This document shows positions 30,602-43,216 of a stretch of DNA of 64,000 nucleotides, piece after piece. Made by a program: the position numbers and the translations under genes. The DNA is from Phycomyces nitens (lineage: Eukaryota; Mucoromycota; Mucoromycetes; Mucorales; Phycomycetaceae). The stretch covers positions 434,001-498,000 of the forward strand of contig JAHRBC010000003.1 in NCBI GenBank assembly GCA_022702545.1, read 5' to 3'. Each line of letters begins with the position of its first letter. Position 1 is the stretch's first letter. The notes under the pieces are model-generated. The model ran no database searches. It was given only the letters and a program-made list of their open reading frames with translations, and was not told the DNA's origin.

Positions 30602-33600
30602 ATGTCAACACAAATCCTCTTTGCATCGCGCATGCTGCGAAGCAAAGCCAAGGCAACTACTTTCCTTCGGCCATATTCGAGTAGCAGTAAGAGTTGGGCC
30701 AAATAGAAAACAACAACAACAACAAAAAAACCCCCAAACCTTTTATGGAGAACTAAAGAAAGCATCATTAGCCTACACAACAGGTGACCGTCTTCATGGC
30801 TACACTGTTAAGCAGGTATAGAAGATTACCAAATCAAAAAGTAATGCTGATTCGATATTGACAATCACTTTTAATTGTCTAGGTCCAAAGAGTACCCGAG
30901 CTCGAGCTTACTGCGATTGCTTTGGAACACGAAAAGACTGGTGCACGTCATTTGCACATCAATCGAGAGGATTCCAATAATGTGTTTGCTGTTGGATTCC
31001 ACACCCCTGTCAGTGACAGTACAGGTGTACCACATATCCTCGTAAGAATCAAAAAACTAAACAAAGACATTGGATGAATCTAATGACCTGGAACGCAGGA
31101 ACACACGACATTATGTGGAAGTGATCGTTACCCTGTTCGCGATCCTTTCTTCAAGATGCTGAATCGCAGCTTGGCAACATTTATGAATGCCTTTACAGGT
31201 ACGGGATCTTTATGTTTGAGAAGATTGATACTTATTTGTCCTAGCGAGCGATTATACAATCTATCCATTTGCAACCACAAACCCTGTGGATTATGCCAAC
31301 CTAAGAAATGTCTATATGGATGCCGTTTTTCATCCTCGCCTGACAAAGCTTGATTTCAAGCAAGAAGGATGGCGCTTGGAACATGAGGTTCCTTCGGACA
31401 CCACCACGCCTATCCAATTCAAGGGAGTTGTTTACAATGAGATGAAGGGACAATATGTAAGATCCAAGAAGAAAGAAGGAAAAAGGGCTGGCAATCAACT
31501 GATGTGTTTGTACTATAGTCGGACTCGAACTATCTGTACTATTCACGTATGCAACAAGCCATGTTCCCTGGTACAACATATGAATACTCCAGTGGTGGTG
31601 ACCCCTCCGACATTACAAATCTTTCCCATGAAGAACTACTCAACTTCCATAAGCAGCACTATCACCCCAGCAATGCTCGTTTCTACACTTATGGTAGACA
31701 ATACTGAACCCCAAGATTGCTTATTAACCGGTTGATTAGGTAATTTTCCTCTGGAGGATCATTTGGCAGCAGTTGGAGAACAGCTCGAGGCCTTTGACCG
31801 AATTACCCCTCCTACCGTCAACAAGATCGCCGTTCCATGGACTGGCCCAAAGAAGGCAACGAGCACTTGTGCCCCAGACCCATGTAAGCTCATCATTTAA
31901 TGAACACGGTCGATTCTGACCCAATTGGCCGGTAGTGAGTCCTCCTGATAAGCAAAACAAGATCTCGGTCTCTTTCCTAGCAAATGACTCCAATGTAAGT
32001 TACATGTTTGATATATGTGTGAGTGAGTGTGAGAGAGAATATCGACTTATGCTGCACAGGACACCTTTGAAACCTTTTCAATGAGACTACTCGGATACCT
32101 CCTTTTGGATGGCCATGCGTCTCCAATGTACAAGGCACTTATTGATACTAATCTGGGAACAGAGTTTTCGGTCAATACTGGCTATGACAGTTCGACAAGG
32201 TAAGCCATACCGCCAGAATAAACCCAAATACTTATTTTTACTAGATCCACCTGCCTCTCTGTTGGTCTGCAGGGCGTAAAGGACTCTGATGTTGATTTGG
32301 TAAGTTCAAAAAGAAAGAGTGCTCAAGAGACACCATTTAACAAGAGTGATTTCAAAAGGTCCAAGGACGTATCAAGGAAGTATTGGAGCAAGTAAAGACC
32401 GAAGGATTTGATCCTGTACGCATCGAGGCTGCCATTCACCAGCTTGAACTTGGCCAGAAGCACGTAAGGATTATCTATGGCTAACGTAGCAAGGTTAAGC
32501 ATAGAAAAAGTCTAAAGGCCATGTCTTTATAGAAAACTGCCGACTTTGGCTTGACCATCATGCATGGCATTACTTCGGGCTGGTTCAACGGTGTTGATCC
32601 TGTTGATCTCCTGCAGCTCAACAAGGTATGTGTTTCGTGTTTCGTGTTTATTTGTTTTTATATATATAAATCTAATCTGATTTTGGCGATTTTGGCGTAG
32701 AACCTTGATGGCCTTAAACAAGGACTCGCCAAGGGGAACTTCTTTGAGTCCCGTATCGAGAAGTATCTGCTCAATAACCCCCACACACTTGTGTTTACCA
32801 TGAAGCCCGATGCGTCCTATGCCTCTGACCTTGCAGCAGAAGAAAAAGCACGCCTGGCCCTCAAGGTGTCCTCTTTAACCGAAACTGATAGACTTGAGAT
32901 CCTTGAACAAGGAAAGGCACTAGAGTCAGCTCAAGACAAGACCGAGAACCTCTCCTGCCTGCCAACTCTCGCACTCAAAGATATCTCACCAAAGGCCAAG
33001 CGCACTGTACTAGACCACAGTGGGATCTGCAACACTCCTGTCCAGTGGAGAACGACGGCCACAAATGGTATTACTTACTTTAGAGCCATCAGCACACTCC
33101 CCGTCTTGTCAGATGAGTTGAAGATGTACCTCCCGCTTTTCTGTGATGTAAGTACCTTGATGTGGAACTCCATGTCTAAGCCTCGCCATAGTCTCTCTTA
33201 TCCCTTGGCACTCGTGAACAAACCATGGCCTCGATTGACGATGAAATCCGCCTCTATACAGGTGGCTTGAGAGCATCTACTACAACCTCCACCAGTCATT
33301 CGGGTAATTTCTTTAAAGCATCTCATTGGCCAAGATTGTTGACTGATCAAGTATACATAGATATTGATCTGATGGAAGAAGGACTTGTGCTGTCTGGAAA
33401 CTGCTTGGATCGTAATATCGACAAGATGTACAGCATCCTGACTAAGCTTGTCCGTGAAACCAATTTTGATAATACCGACAAATTGAAAACCTTGATCATG
33501 GGCGTAAGTATCGTCACCTAGCTTGAGTACGTACGTACGTATGGGTTGTAGACTAATGATATGAAACGTACTAGAATGCAAGCGGACTTGTCAACTCTAT

Positions 33601-34699
33601 TGCTGACTCAGGCCATGTATTTGCACGTGCTTACGCTGGCTCTACACTCACACCTACAATGCGCAACTCTGAGCTATTGGGTGGAATGAGCCAGATGAGC
33701 TTTATGAGCCAAATGGCAGCCAAAGAAGACTTGTCTGATGTGGTTAGCAAACTAAAGATGATTGCCGATGCGGTTCTGAAGCAGTCCTCGCTCCGTGTGG
33801 CAATTACCTGCGGTGAAGATGCGGTATCGAGCAATGAAAAGGCCCTCTCTGGATTTATCTCTAGCCTTCCTGTCCAGGGCAAACCATTAGTCTGCGACCC
33901 TGCAAGTATTATTTTATTATTATTTTGGGAGAAGAAAAAAAAAGGGCCCAAAGCCAGACCCAGAGCCAAAGCCAGAGCCAAAGCCAGTTTTAATAATAAC
34001 GGTTTATTTTATTGAATTATAGCACACCTTTACGCCAGAGTACAAAAAGACCTTTTTCCCTCTTCCATTCGCCGTCAATTTCTCGGCCAAGGTGATCAGA
34101 GGTGTCCCCTATACTCACCCAGATGGAGCCAGACTTCAGGTCCTCTCTTCCTTGATGACCAACCATTATTTGCACCGGGAGATCCGAGAGAAGAATGGAG
34201 CATATGGTGGAGGTGCAAGATATGCGGGACTGAACGGTCTATTCTCCTTTTATTCTTACCGAGACCCCCGCACTTTGGCTACCCTGGACAGCTACCACAA
34301 CGCAATTGACTGGGTTACCAAGCGCGTCTTTAGTGACCAGGAGATCACCGAGGCCAAGCTGTCAATTTTCCAGGGAATTGACTCCCCCCAGAGCGTATCT
34401 GAAGAAGGCATGCTTCAGTTTGTAAACGGAATATCGGATGAAATGCGACAGTGGTAGGTCTTGGACTGTCAAGAGTGCTTTCTTTAAAATAATGACAATG
34501 ATAATAATAATTCGATAGGCGACGTGAAGAATTCCTCAAGGTGACTCAGGATGATATCAAGGCAGCTGCTGAGACATACCTGATGAACGCAGAGACCAAC
34601 GGCCACTATTCTGTAGCTGTTTTAGGAGAGGCGACCGATAAAATAGCAGAGAAACATGGCTGGTCTATCAACCAGTGGGGAGAAGCGGTTAAACAATAG
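30602..34699 (+). CDS. CYM1: Mitochondrial presequence protease (M16C metallopeptidase, Cym1/PreP)
   Basis: Seventeen exons give 1018 residues (yeast Cym1 is 989). Exon limits: 30602-30686, 30784-30815, 30883-31041, 31099-31198, 31245-31456, 31519-31693, 31740-31883, 31936-31994, 32060-32199, 32245-32299, 32359-32463, 32533-32625, 32701-33147, 33192-33503, 33575-33901, 34023-34453, 34519-34699. The N-terminus ([18 protein letters not shown]) is rich in Arg, Ser and hydrophobic residues with no acid, a mitochondrial presequence. The inverted zinc motif HILEH is at residues 90-94, followed by [15 protein letters not shown] and the third ligand in YNEMKG (near 191); the C-terminal half keeps [15 protein letters not shown]. 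The enzyme degrades cleaved presequences and other short peptides in the matrix. Intron 15 starts with GC (GCAAGT) rather than GT and holds a short CCAGAGCCAAAG-type repeat. Confidence 0.96.
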
Positions 34700-34948
34700 A
34701 AGTCCATTTTTCATATAGCGGACAAATAAGAAATGTGTGGAGAGGTGCGGAGAGGCCGGGTTCGAGGGGCAGAATCGGACGAATTGGTAAGAAGGGGTCG
34801 CCTGGATTCACGTGGAGAAAAGATGGCTCTTGAGCGGCAATTCAATAAAGATCACATGCATTTTTTTCTTGACACTCCCATATGCCAATATGGCAGTGAT
34901 TCATAAGAGTTCCAATGAGGAAGTTTAAAATATAAAAAATAAAAAAGA

Positions 34949-34956
34949 TATAAAAA
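34949..34956 (+). promoter_or_regulatory. Probable TATA box of ICL1
   Basis: TATAAAAA lies 57 bp before the ICL1 start codon, followed by a pyrimidine-rich leader (CTCTTCATCTTTCTTTCAC). The spacing suits a strong, regulated promoter. The whole CYM1-ICL1 spacer is only 306 bp. Confidence 0.6.
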
Positions 34957-35005
34957 GGCAGATCATCTTCAGCTAGAGCTCTTCATCTTTCTTTCACATA
35001 TTACC

Positions 35006-36746
35006 ATGTCCTACGACCAAGAAGCCATTGAATTCCAACAAGAAGTTGAAAAAGTCAAGCAGTGGTGGGCTTCCCCACGTTTCAGACTTGTCAAGCGTCC
35101 CTACACCGCCGAGGCCATTGTGTCCAAGCGTGGTAACTTCCCCATCGCCTACCGTTCCGATGTTCAGGCCAAGAAGGTCTGGAAGATCCTCCAGGGCCAC
35201 AAGAAGAACGGCACCACCACCCACACTTTTGGTGCCCTTGATCCCGTCCAGGTCACTCAGATGGCCCCTTACCTCGAGACCGTCTATGTGTCTGGCTGGC
35301 AGTGCTCTTCCACTGCTTCCTCAAGCAATGAGCCCGGACCCGATCTGGCTGATTATCCCATGGACACTGTCCCCAACAAGGTCGAGCACCTCTTCTTTGC
35401 CCAGCTCTTCCACGACCGCAAGCAGCGTGAGGCCCGTTTGTCGATGTCTGCTGAGGAGCGTGCAAAGACCCCCAAGATCGACTACTTGCGTCCCATCATT
35501 GCCGATGGTGACACTGGCCACGGTGGTATCACCGCCGTCATGAAGCTCGCCAAGATGTTTGTCGAACGTGGTGCTGCTGGCATGCATGGTAAGTCATATT
35601 GGGATATATATATGGTTGAATGGTTTTTATTGATTCATTTATTGATTCATTCGTTTTATAGTCGAGGATCAGTCTCCTAGCACCAAGAAGTGCGGACACA
35701 TGGCCGGTAAGGTTCTTGTACCCATTGGTGAGCACATCAACCGTCTCGTTGCCATCCGTGTCCAGTACGATATCATGGGTGTCGAGAACTTGATCGTTGC
35801 CCGTTCTGATGCCGAGGCCGCCACTCTTCTTACCAGCAACATTGATACCCGCGACCACGAGTTCCTTGTCGGTACAACCAACCCCAACCTCCGTGCCTTG
35901 GCCACCATCATGACCGAGGCTGAGGCTGCTGGCAAGCAGGGTGCCGAGCTCCAGGCTGTTGAAGATGACTGGATCGCCAAGGCTGGCCTTAAGCGTTACG
36001 GTACTGCTGTTGCCGATGAGCTCAAGAAGGCTGGCAAGGCCAAGCAGGCCGAGGAGTTCCTTGAGAAGATTCACTTCAAGTCCAACGGTGAGGCTAGAGA
36101 GATCGCCAAGTCTTATGGTGTCGAACTCTTCTGGGACTGGGATCTTCCCCGTGTCCGCGAGGGTCTCTACCGTTATGAGGGCGGAACTGAGGCTGCTACC
36201 TCCCGTGCCATTGCCTTTGCTCCCTATGCCGATATGTTGTGGATGGAGACCAAGAAGCCCATTCTGTCGCAGGCCGAACAGTTCTCCAAGGGCGTCCTTG
36301 CTGTCCATCCCGACACCCTCCTCTGCTACAACCTTTCTCCCTCCTTCAACTGGTAAGTGTGCTTGAGTTTGTGGTTTATTTTGATGTAATTGTTTATTAA
36401 ATATTTTGTCTCTAGGGATGCTGCTGGTTTGAATGACCAGGCCATGGGCACCTTTATCCAGACCTTGGGCACTCTCGGTTTCGCCTGGCAGTTCATTACC
36501 CTTGGTGGTCTCCATGCCAACGCTTTGGCCACCGCCGTCTTCGCCAAGAGCTTCAAGGAGCGGGGTATGCTCGGCTATGTCACCAACGTCCAGCGCAAGG
36601 AACGTGAGAACGATGTCGATGTTCTCCAGCATCAAAAGTGGTCTGGTGCCAACTATGTTGATGAGCTTATCAAGGTCGTCACTGGTGGTGTCGCTGCCAC
36701 CGCTGCCATGGGCAAGGGTGTTACTGAGGATCAGTTCAAGGCCTAG
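35006..36746 (+). CDS. ICL1: Isocitrate lyase
   Basis: Three exons (35006-35588, 35662-36352, 36416-36746) give 534 residues, the usual fungal size. The catalytic KKCGHM is at residues 203-208 (Cys205), preceded by [22 protein letters not shown] and the C-terminal [18 protein letters not shown] are typical. It splits isocitrate into glyoxylate and succinate, opening the glyoxylate cycle for growth on acetate or fatty acids. The protein ends FKA, so there is no classical SKL-type peroxisomal signal. Codons end strongly in C or G (GCC, GTC, AAG), unlike the neighbours, a sign of high expression; this bias also creates a long open frame on the opposite strand. It is expected to be glucose-repressed and acetate-induced, as in other fungi. 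Confidence 0.98.
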
Positions 36747-38977
36747 ATTATCCACCCCCTTACTTGAACTTCCTCTCCTGTATAAAAAAATGACTACCAT
36801 ATTCCACCTCCATCTATCTGTCTTTCAATAAACGTCACCATATAAGATCCCCCACATTTTCAATACTTTCTTTTTTTTTATATTTTAAATTGGCGCCAAT
36901 TGGCAAATGCGGTAGATAGTACAAGATCATCCAATCAGATAATTGGGGCTGAAAATAGAGCCGAAGTGTATGTTTGTGGGTTAAAAATATAAACAGGGCC
37001 GTTTGGTGCATAAAAGGTACTTTGGGGAGGAGAAAGAGAGAGGGGAAGGGGGGGAAGTGGATCATGGTATTGCCGAAATAGATGACTGATTCTCAATACT
37101 CTGTCGTCCAGGAGCCTAATCATCATTCCATTAGAGGCCTCTGTCTTACAATCGGGGTTGAGTTGCACAGATCTAAGCATTGTCACTGTAGGAACGACCC
37201 CACAATGACTAAAGTATAATGACACGCTTGTATCACCCTTGATGGTTGAGTCTTCTTTTTTCATGGGTAAGTGTCAGCCTGTATTACGCCGCCATTTACT
37301 CACTGATCGTTTATCCACCAGTGAGTGACACACTGCCTATGCTCTTTAATCAAACACACACACACACTCACTCACCAACCCAAAGATGAGAGACTGATGC
37401 CCATTGGTGCAACTCTGACAGATATGGAAATTCAATAATCTCCGGGTAAGCTTGGTAAGCGTAATTTCACAGTTTGTGCGCTGTTACTTTTGTGGGGATT
37501 TGGTCATACCAACACAGATTATTCATTATCACAATCAAACTCGAGACCTATGATGGATCTAGAGGTATAGAATAATCGTCAAACGTTTTAATGAATGTAT
37601 TTTTACGACAGACTAGCCGAGTAATACATTGGTTTTACTTGAGATTGAAACAACTTGAGATTTTCTAGACAAATTAAAAAAAAAACTGAGACATTTTTCG
37701 AAAAGATGTTAGACATGTCTCATTTTTTTTATAGACAGAATCAAATTACCAATTGAAACACTATTCATTTAATTCTACAAAAAATGGCCTTTATTTATTA
37801 TCCTGAAGAAGAATCGCTTCTAGTATTTGATGACAGTGCTATTGAGGAATATGATAATATGGTCATTGAAAATGACAATCTTTAATGCTTATTGATCTCG
37901 ACACAATTCCTAAACTTCAATCAACAACGTTTGTCAAATAACACATCTATTGTTCTTGAAGAAGCAAGCCAAAAAATATGCAAATATTTTTAAAAGGTCT
38001 CAAGTCTCCCCTAGGTTATACAAGCATATCTGTGAAAAGCGTGTTTTTGACAAGAAACTGTAGTTGCCATAGTCAAGTAGATAAAAGAGAGTAAATACAA
38101 AAGTATTGCCGGCTTTCCTTTACCATTTATTTTTCAAATATAAAACCTTTAAGAAACCCTGTGGTACTCAAAAAAGACACGATTTGTGATTATATTCATG
38201 GAATTAGTATGGATGTCCTGGACAGACATGACAAAATCAATACTCTCACTACCCTACAAGGCTGGATAAAGTATACTCTATTGACTGAAAAGCAACCTGA
38301 TAATACAATTAATTGCAAAGTGGTTTACAATAGATTTATTTAATAGCAAATAATAATACAAATATGTTTCTTAATATGGATGAGTCTGACGTACTTGTGG
38401 CCAATGTTGTTCATGAGAGCCAAAATATGTTTGAATAACTGAAAAATGGCAGTGTATTTATGGGATTCACTTTGGGGACATGGTCGAGGTATTTATAGAT
38501 TTGATTGCCCAACAAAAAGATTAATCATATCAACAACTTTATGATGACGCAGACAGAGTGGACTGGAAATCAACGCTGGTATATATTCCCGATACAAGGA
38601 ATGGAAATAGGAATGCAAATGGGTTGGAAGGGGCCAGGGGCAAGTCCTCTCTGCTATCCGTGGATATGCTTTTTTTAGTAATTTTTGGTACCAAGGTCGA
38701 TGAAAATTTAGGCAGGCTTGGGTTTGAGATCTTGTAGGAGGTTTGATCAATAGCACACAGCAAAGTACAATCATGGCCACCAATCGTTTAACATTAGGGA
38801 TGCTTGGTCTTTAAATGCCAAGTTTATTTTTAAGGTAAAAAGTGGATGTGTCGTAGTTGTAATTAAACAATCTCAATTTTATTCGCCACTTTAATATAAA
38901 TATGTGTAGAAAAATTATTTATTTTATTTTTTGAAAATGTCCTTACTGTTTCAATAAATCAAGAGTAAATAACCGAT
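36747..38977. other. Spacer with only small unconvincing frames
   Basis: About 2.2 kb. A 33-codon ATG frame at 37783 (MAFIYYPEEESLLVFD) and a 60-codon frame at 38161-38343 are the most protein-like, but neither has a recognisable match or clear splice partners. The rest is AT-rich or shows no features. Confidence 0.35.
36827..36832 (+). terminator. Probable poly-A signal of ICL1
   Basis: AATAAA lies 80 bp after the ICL1 stop, in a T/C-rich stretch. Confidence 0.5.
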
Positions 38978-39790
38978 TGAGTTTTCAAGCGTTCCCAATC
39001 TGTGGCGTCAGCACCTCATTTATGCTTGATTCTTTACGCCTCAATTTATTTTATTTCTCTATATAGTTATTTTGCCTGTATTCTTACCAGCTGCACGTTT
39101 CTATTTTACTTTCTTGAGCCGTTTCCCCACCAGAGGGTTTTTTTTTCGTGTTCTCCTTTCCTTTTCACCAACTACTATTTTTGTCATGCCGTGTCAGCCA
39201 CTATTACTTTTTTTTTGGTATTTATTTTTATATTTTCAATTATTCTACAATTTCTCATGGATGGGTTACATGTCTACAGGCGCCAAGAATAAACAAAACT
39301 TTAATTTATCAGTCTATATATACGCTTTATTATTATTATTATTATTATTATTGCTATTCACACTACAAATGCTCATCAGGTAAAAGTATTTTTATTGGTG
39401 GGTGTGTCAAGGCCTGGCGCCTGCAGGCATATATGCCACCCATGAGAACAAAAGAGAATAATTGAAAATATATAAAATAAATAATAAAAAAAGAAACCCC
39501 TTAATACTGGGGGGAAAAGAAATAAGGCATAAGAACGAAAAGAAAAAGAGTAATTGTTTTTGGCACGGCATGACAGAGAGGGTAGTCAGCTAAAAGGAAA
39601 AGAGAGCGTGGAAAACCCCTCTAGTGGGGGGAAACGGCTTTTAAGAAAGTAAATAGATACATACAGCGGGTAAGAATACAGGCAAAATATATATATATAG
39701 AGAAGAGAAAAGAATGAGACGTCAAGAATCGAGAATAAGTAACTAGGTACTGACAGCACCAAGATTGGGAACGTGTTTAAGCAAGAATAA
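38978..39790. repeat. Long imperfect inverted repeat, arms of about 300-380 bp
   Basis: The left arm (about 38978-39292) and the right arm (about 39411-39790) are reverse complements with many scattered differences and small gaps. Matched landmarks run in order: CGTTCCCAATCT, GATTCTT, TTTTGCCTGTATTCTTACC, GCCGTTTCCCC, TGTCATGCCGTG, ATTTTCAATTATTCT and CAGGCGCCA. The 118-bp centre holds a (TTA)n run. It may be an old foldback element or two inverted copies of one insert. Confidence 0.7.
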
Positions 39791-41151
39791 TTCTAAAGAG
39801 GGATCCCCTTTAGAAACTCGGACAATTTATTTATGAATCTGATCGCACAACAGAGCCAAGAAAACTCCAGCGTACTAAGCACAGCTTCGGGAGGACGCAG
39901 ACGGGAGGGGTTGACGGTGGACAGTGGAGATATCGGACGTACGCCAAGGGAAAGGATCGCCGGGGAGCAAATGCTCATCAGCCAACTGATTCTCAAATGA
40001 TGGCCTATTGGTCTTGCTAACATGGAAATCTATATTTTATAGACAATCTATCGCACCAAAGCAAAGAATTAAACATTCAATATCCCTTTTTTCTTCAAAA
40101 TGTAGTTGATCAAGACAAGAAACATCATATATTTTTCTAGAGGGATTCAAAGTAAAAATATATACATTGGTGCCTCGGATAATCGATAATTGGATAAATG
40201 CTGTTTAAAGATTCTACAAAACCATGTGGAATACAGAATATTAGGGATGGTATGACAGGCTGATGGTTTGAAGATGAGAAGAAGAAAAAAAAGGTTTATA
40301 TAGGTGGTTCAATATAGCTTATGGTTGCAATATCAAGTGGCTTTGTACAGGTCATATACCCATTTACCCTTTTATGATTCTCTAGCATGATACATGGTCT
40401 TGGTACAACACAGATGGAACGATAACGTATGATTGACGCCAGATCTTTTGTAAAGATGATATTTGATTATAAAACAAGATATTGTAATCTTTTTAGCCTA
40501 GACTAAATCACCACCCAACCCGGCTGGCCTAGTAGGGACTATCAAAAAGAACCATGATACACAGATATAGCCTTTGAATGCATATATATATATATATCGT
40601 TGGTTCAAATGGCATATAATTTTACACCATGGCAAGCTTAACTCGAGGAATCATGGTTGCCATGTCACTCTTTGTTTGCAATAATAATAAAAAAAGAAGT
40701 CCTGGGCTGTGAAATCTCGCGAGAAGACTGTTGGACAGACTTTCCTAGACATCATGTCCAACAAGATCTATATTGGCAATACAGAAAACTGGCCTTGGAC
40801 CCCCCCTTTTTTTATATAAATCAGTTTCACAGATGGACTGTGAATATGCAGCGAATAAATCAGGGCTTATCACCAAGGTTCTCTGTGTGTGCAATAGAGC
40901 CAGAGATAAAGATGTAGGAGGTAAAGGCCCTCTTGTACGTCAGGATTCCAATGATCCTTGGACTGGCAGAGAGATGCGAGTAGCCTAAACCAGTTGTGCC
41001 TTTTATACTCTTGGTAATTGGTATTTGTCAGCCAATTTGATCCAGAACAACTCTATTCCTAATTGTTCAAGAGTCATCAAGACCAAGCAGTATAAAAGAT
41101 GTTCGTAGAGCCCGCCCGTCTCTCCAAATCTAATCCGTCAGAATCCAAATA
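39791..41151. other. Spacer holding one possible small gene relic
   Basis: No clear gene. Two stretches look protein-like: minus-free plus-strand residues REKTVGQTFLDIMSNKIYIG at about 40719-40780 and, in another frame, GLITKVLCVCNRARDKDVGG then PWTGREMRVA ending at about 40988. They would need an intron or a frame correction to be joined. A (TA)n run lies at about 40580-40598. Confidence 0.3.
41091..41098 (+). promoter_or_regulatory. TATA box before a small ORF
   Basis: TATAAAAG lies 54 bp upstream of the ATG at 41152, a promoter-like spacing. Confidence 0.4.
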
Positions 41152-41340
41152 ATGGATCCCAGTGCTGTGAAAGGGGACGGAAGAGACGCAGTCCGTGCAC
41201 ATCCAATGTATGGGGAGCCTTATGAATATGGCAAACAACGTGAGAATTTTTATTTTCATTACCTCTTTTCCAGTGCATTGTCTTTACCCACACGCTTGAT
41301 TCCATTCTCGCCTGGACTATCGATAAAATACTCGGCATAA
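41152..41340 (+). CDS. Small hypothetical protein with its own TATA box
   Basis: A 62-codon frame begins MDPSAVKGDGRDAVRAHPMY. The first 30 codons look coding; the rest is hydrophobic and may be intronic, because GTGAGAATT at about 41240 and TTTTCCAG at about 41274 resemble splice sites, although the intron would be unusually short. I do not recognise the protein. It could also be a 5' exon of the gene that starts at 41534. Confidence 0.35.
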   Translation: MDPSAVKGDGRDAVRAHPMYGEPYEYGKQRENFYFHYLFSSALSLPTRLIPFSPGLSIKYSA

Positions 41341-41427
41341 CGGTTGGTAGAAAGAACAAGATAGAAACCCTTTAATGATCAGTTCATTTCAAGCCATTCT
41401 CCACCGGAATTCAAAATGCCAGGAGCC

Positions 41428-41433
41428 CACGTG
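41428..41433. promoter_or_regulatory. E-box CACGTG upstream of the TMEM135-like gene
   Basis: A palindromic CACGTG sits 100 bp before the start at 41534. Such sites bind basic helix-loop-helix factors in fungi. Use here is inferred from position only. Confidence 0.25.
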
Positions 41434-41533
41434 AGCTGGGGCAAAATCGAGTCACAGACTCCCCAACATAGTACTTATTTAGCCAGGCAGAGATCAGAGT
41501 AGGGCTTCTTTGCTCTCTCTGTTCTGTTCTGCC

Positions 41534-43216
41534 ATGGAGCCACCAAAGCCTCCACACAGAGTGTCCTCCTACCAAAGGCTAAAAGGCAAACTCCACAGAC
41601 CACCACAAGAAAACCCGATTCAAAAGGACTGGCATAGACCGAGCAATCTGCAGCAACTGGTCCACCATGCACTCAAAGGAGGAGCTCGTAGGTATTGGAG
41701 GTTAAAGAGGACGATGTTTGAATTTGCATATTCTAGGTGCCTTTTTGCTGGCTTACGGAGTCCGAGCTGGCGTTAATTTCTGCTTATATTTGCTGCGAGT
41801 CATGCGAAAGAAGTAAGTCTTCAAGGAAATCCATTAGCCGCAATCTCATGTCTTGTCAGGGCTCCGATCGCCAATATCCTTGCCGCGTCGTTTAAAAACC
41901 TCGATGCCTTGCGATTTGGAGCAATGTTTGGATCGTTTGCCCTGTTGTGGAAGTCGGTCAACAATGGCATGAGGCTCTATAGAGGTAAAGATGACCGTCT
42001 AAACGGCTTCATTGGAGGAGCAGTGGCTGGTCTAGCGATCCTCTTTGAGAAGCCCAATCGACGGGTAGATATTGCTCAGCAATTGTTGGTCAGGTCAGTT
42101 ACCAGATCGACTGGCAAAAAAAGAAGAAGTAAAAGCGTCTGACATTGGCCTCTAGAGCTGTCCAGGCAATTTATAATGCTGGAAAGGCCAGAGACATCTT
42201 TTACTTTAAGAACGGCGACTCTTTGTTGTTTGGCCTGACCTGTGCCCAAGTGTTATATGCCTATACAGTAAGTATTTTGGTTGGCATTGAAGTAAGTACT
42301 GACATTGGTATTCTCAGATGCAACCTCAGACACTTCCGCCCGATTTCTTTGTCTTTATGATCAAGGCTGCACGGGTGCCTGACCCTCTCTTGCGCCTCAA
42401 TGCCAAGAACATTCGCAAGATCCCTCTGGATCCCGGAGAGGCCCTCAATGCCATTAAGAAATTCAGACCTACTCAGCATGCAATTGACGTCGTGAGCGCC
42501 CTGCCCCCTCTGCCAACCGTAACACCATGGTGAGAGCACAACAGAGTTGGATATAGAGTCTCATATATATATATTTTTTAAAAAAAACAGTGAGGCCATT
42601 CACCCATGGGTAGACAGCTGCACAGGCACAGCTTTCGAGAGATTCTCGCTTGTGTTCAAGAGCATGATGCCTGTATATGGTACTCTTCACTTTGTACCAC
42701 TATTCCTCCTCAGAACAAAGAGTGTGCTCGAATCGTAAGTCAAGCCGTGTTAAGAATGCTAGACTAGACATTCATTTCATTATCTTGCCTTATAGACCTG
42801 CCAAGATGCTGTCGAGAACTGCCATCAACACAATCAAATCAGGCGCATTTCTAGCCACCTTTGTAACCGTCTATCAAATGCAGGTGTGCACCCACCGAAA
42901 ACTGGTCGACTTGGGTATCACGACAGCAAACAGCAAATATTTCCATTTCATGTATGGCTTTGTGTGCTCCTACATATCAATCTTTATCGAAGACAAGAAG
43001 AGACGAAGTGAGTTGGCCTTGTACGTACTCCCAAAAGCCATCCAGAGTCTTTACTTGATTGCCTATCAGCGCCGGTTGATCTTTAAGCTGAAGCACTTTG
43101 AGGTGTTGATGTCCAGTGCTGCCATGGCCATTATCATGTCGTTTTATCAGGACGAGCCAGACGTCCTTTCCACCTTTGTGCGCAAGATCATGGTCCAGTT
43201 CTTTGGAAAGAATTAG
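41534..43216 (+). CDS. TMEM135-like multi-pass membrane protein
   Basis: Seven exons (41534-41687, 41737-41812, 41860-42093, 42156-42267, 42318-42529, 42591-42734, 42796-43216) give 450 residues, the size of TMEM135 (about 458). After a basic, proline-containing N-terminus come hydrophobic stretches such as AFLLAYGVRAGVNFCLYLL, ALRFGAMFGSFALLWKS and GFIGGAVAGLAILF, then a cysteine-containing region (CEAIHPWVDSCTGTAFERF) and the end YVLPKAIQSLYLIAYQRR. This order matches the TMEM135 family, whose N-terminal Cys-rich part and Tim17-like segments are tied to peroxisomes and mitochondria. Its molecular activity is not settled even in animals. The first donor is GTAGGT. The gene lies in tandem with the EH-domain gene. 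Confidence 0.85.

Noticed and set aside
35538..36800. A 420-codon open frame on the strand opposite isocitrate lyase.
   Set aside because: It mirrors the C/G-ending codon bias of ICL1, has a Gly/Leu/Thr-rich chance composition, spans both ICL1 introns and matches no family.
39002..39465. Three overlapping Phe/Tyr/Leu-rich frames around the (TTA)n run.
   Set aside because: Products of low-complexity T-rich sequence inside the inverted repeat.
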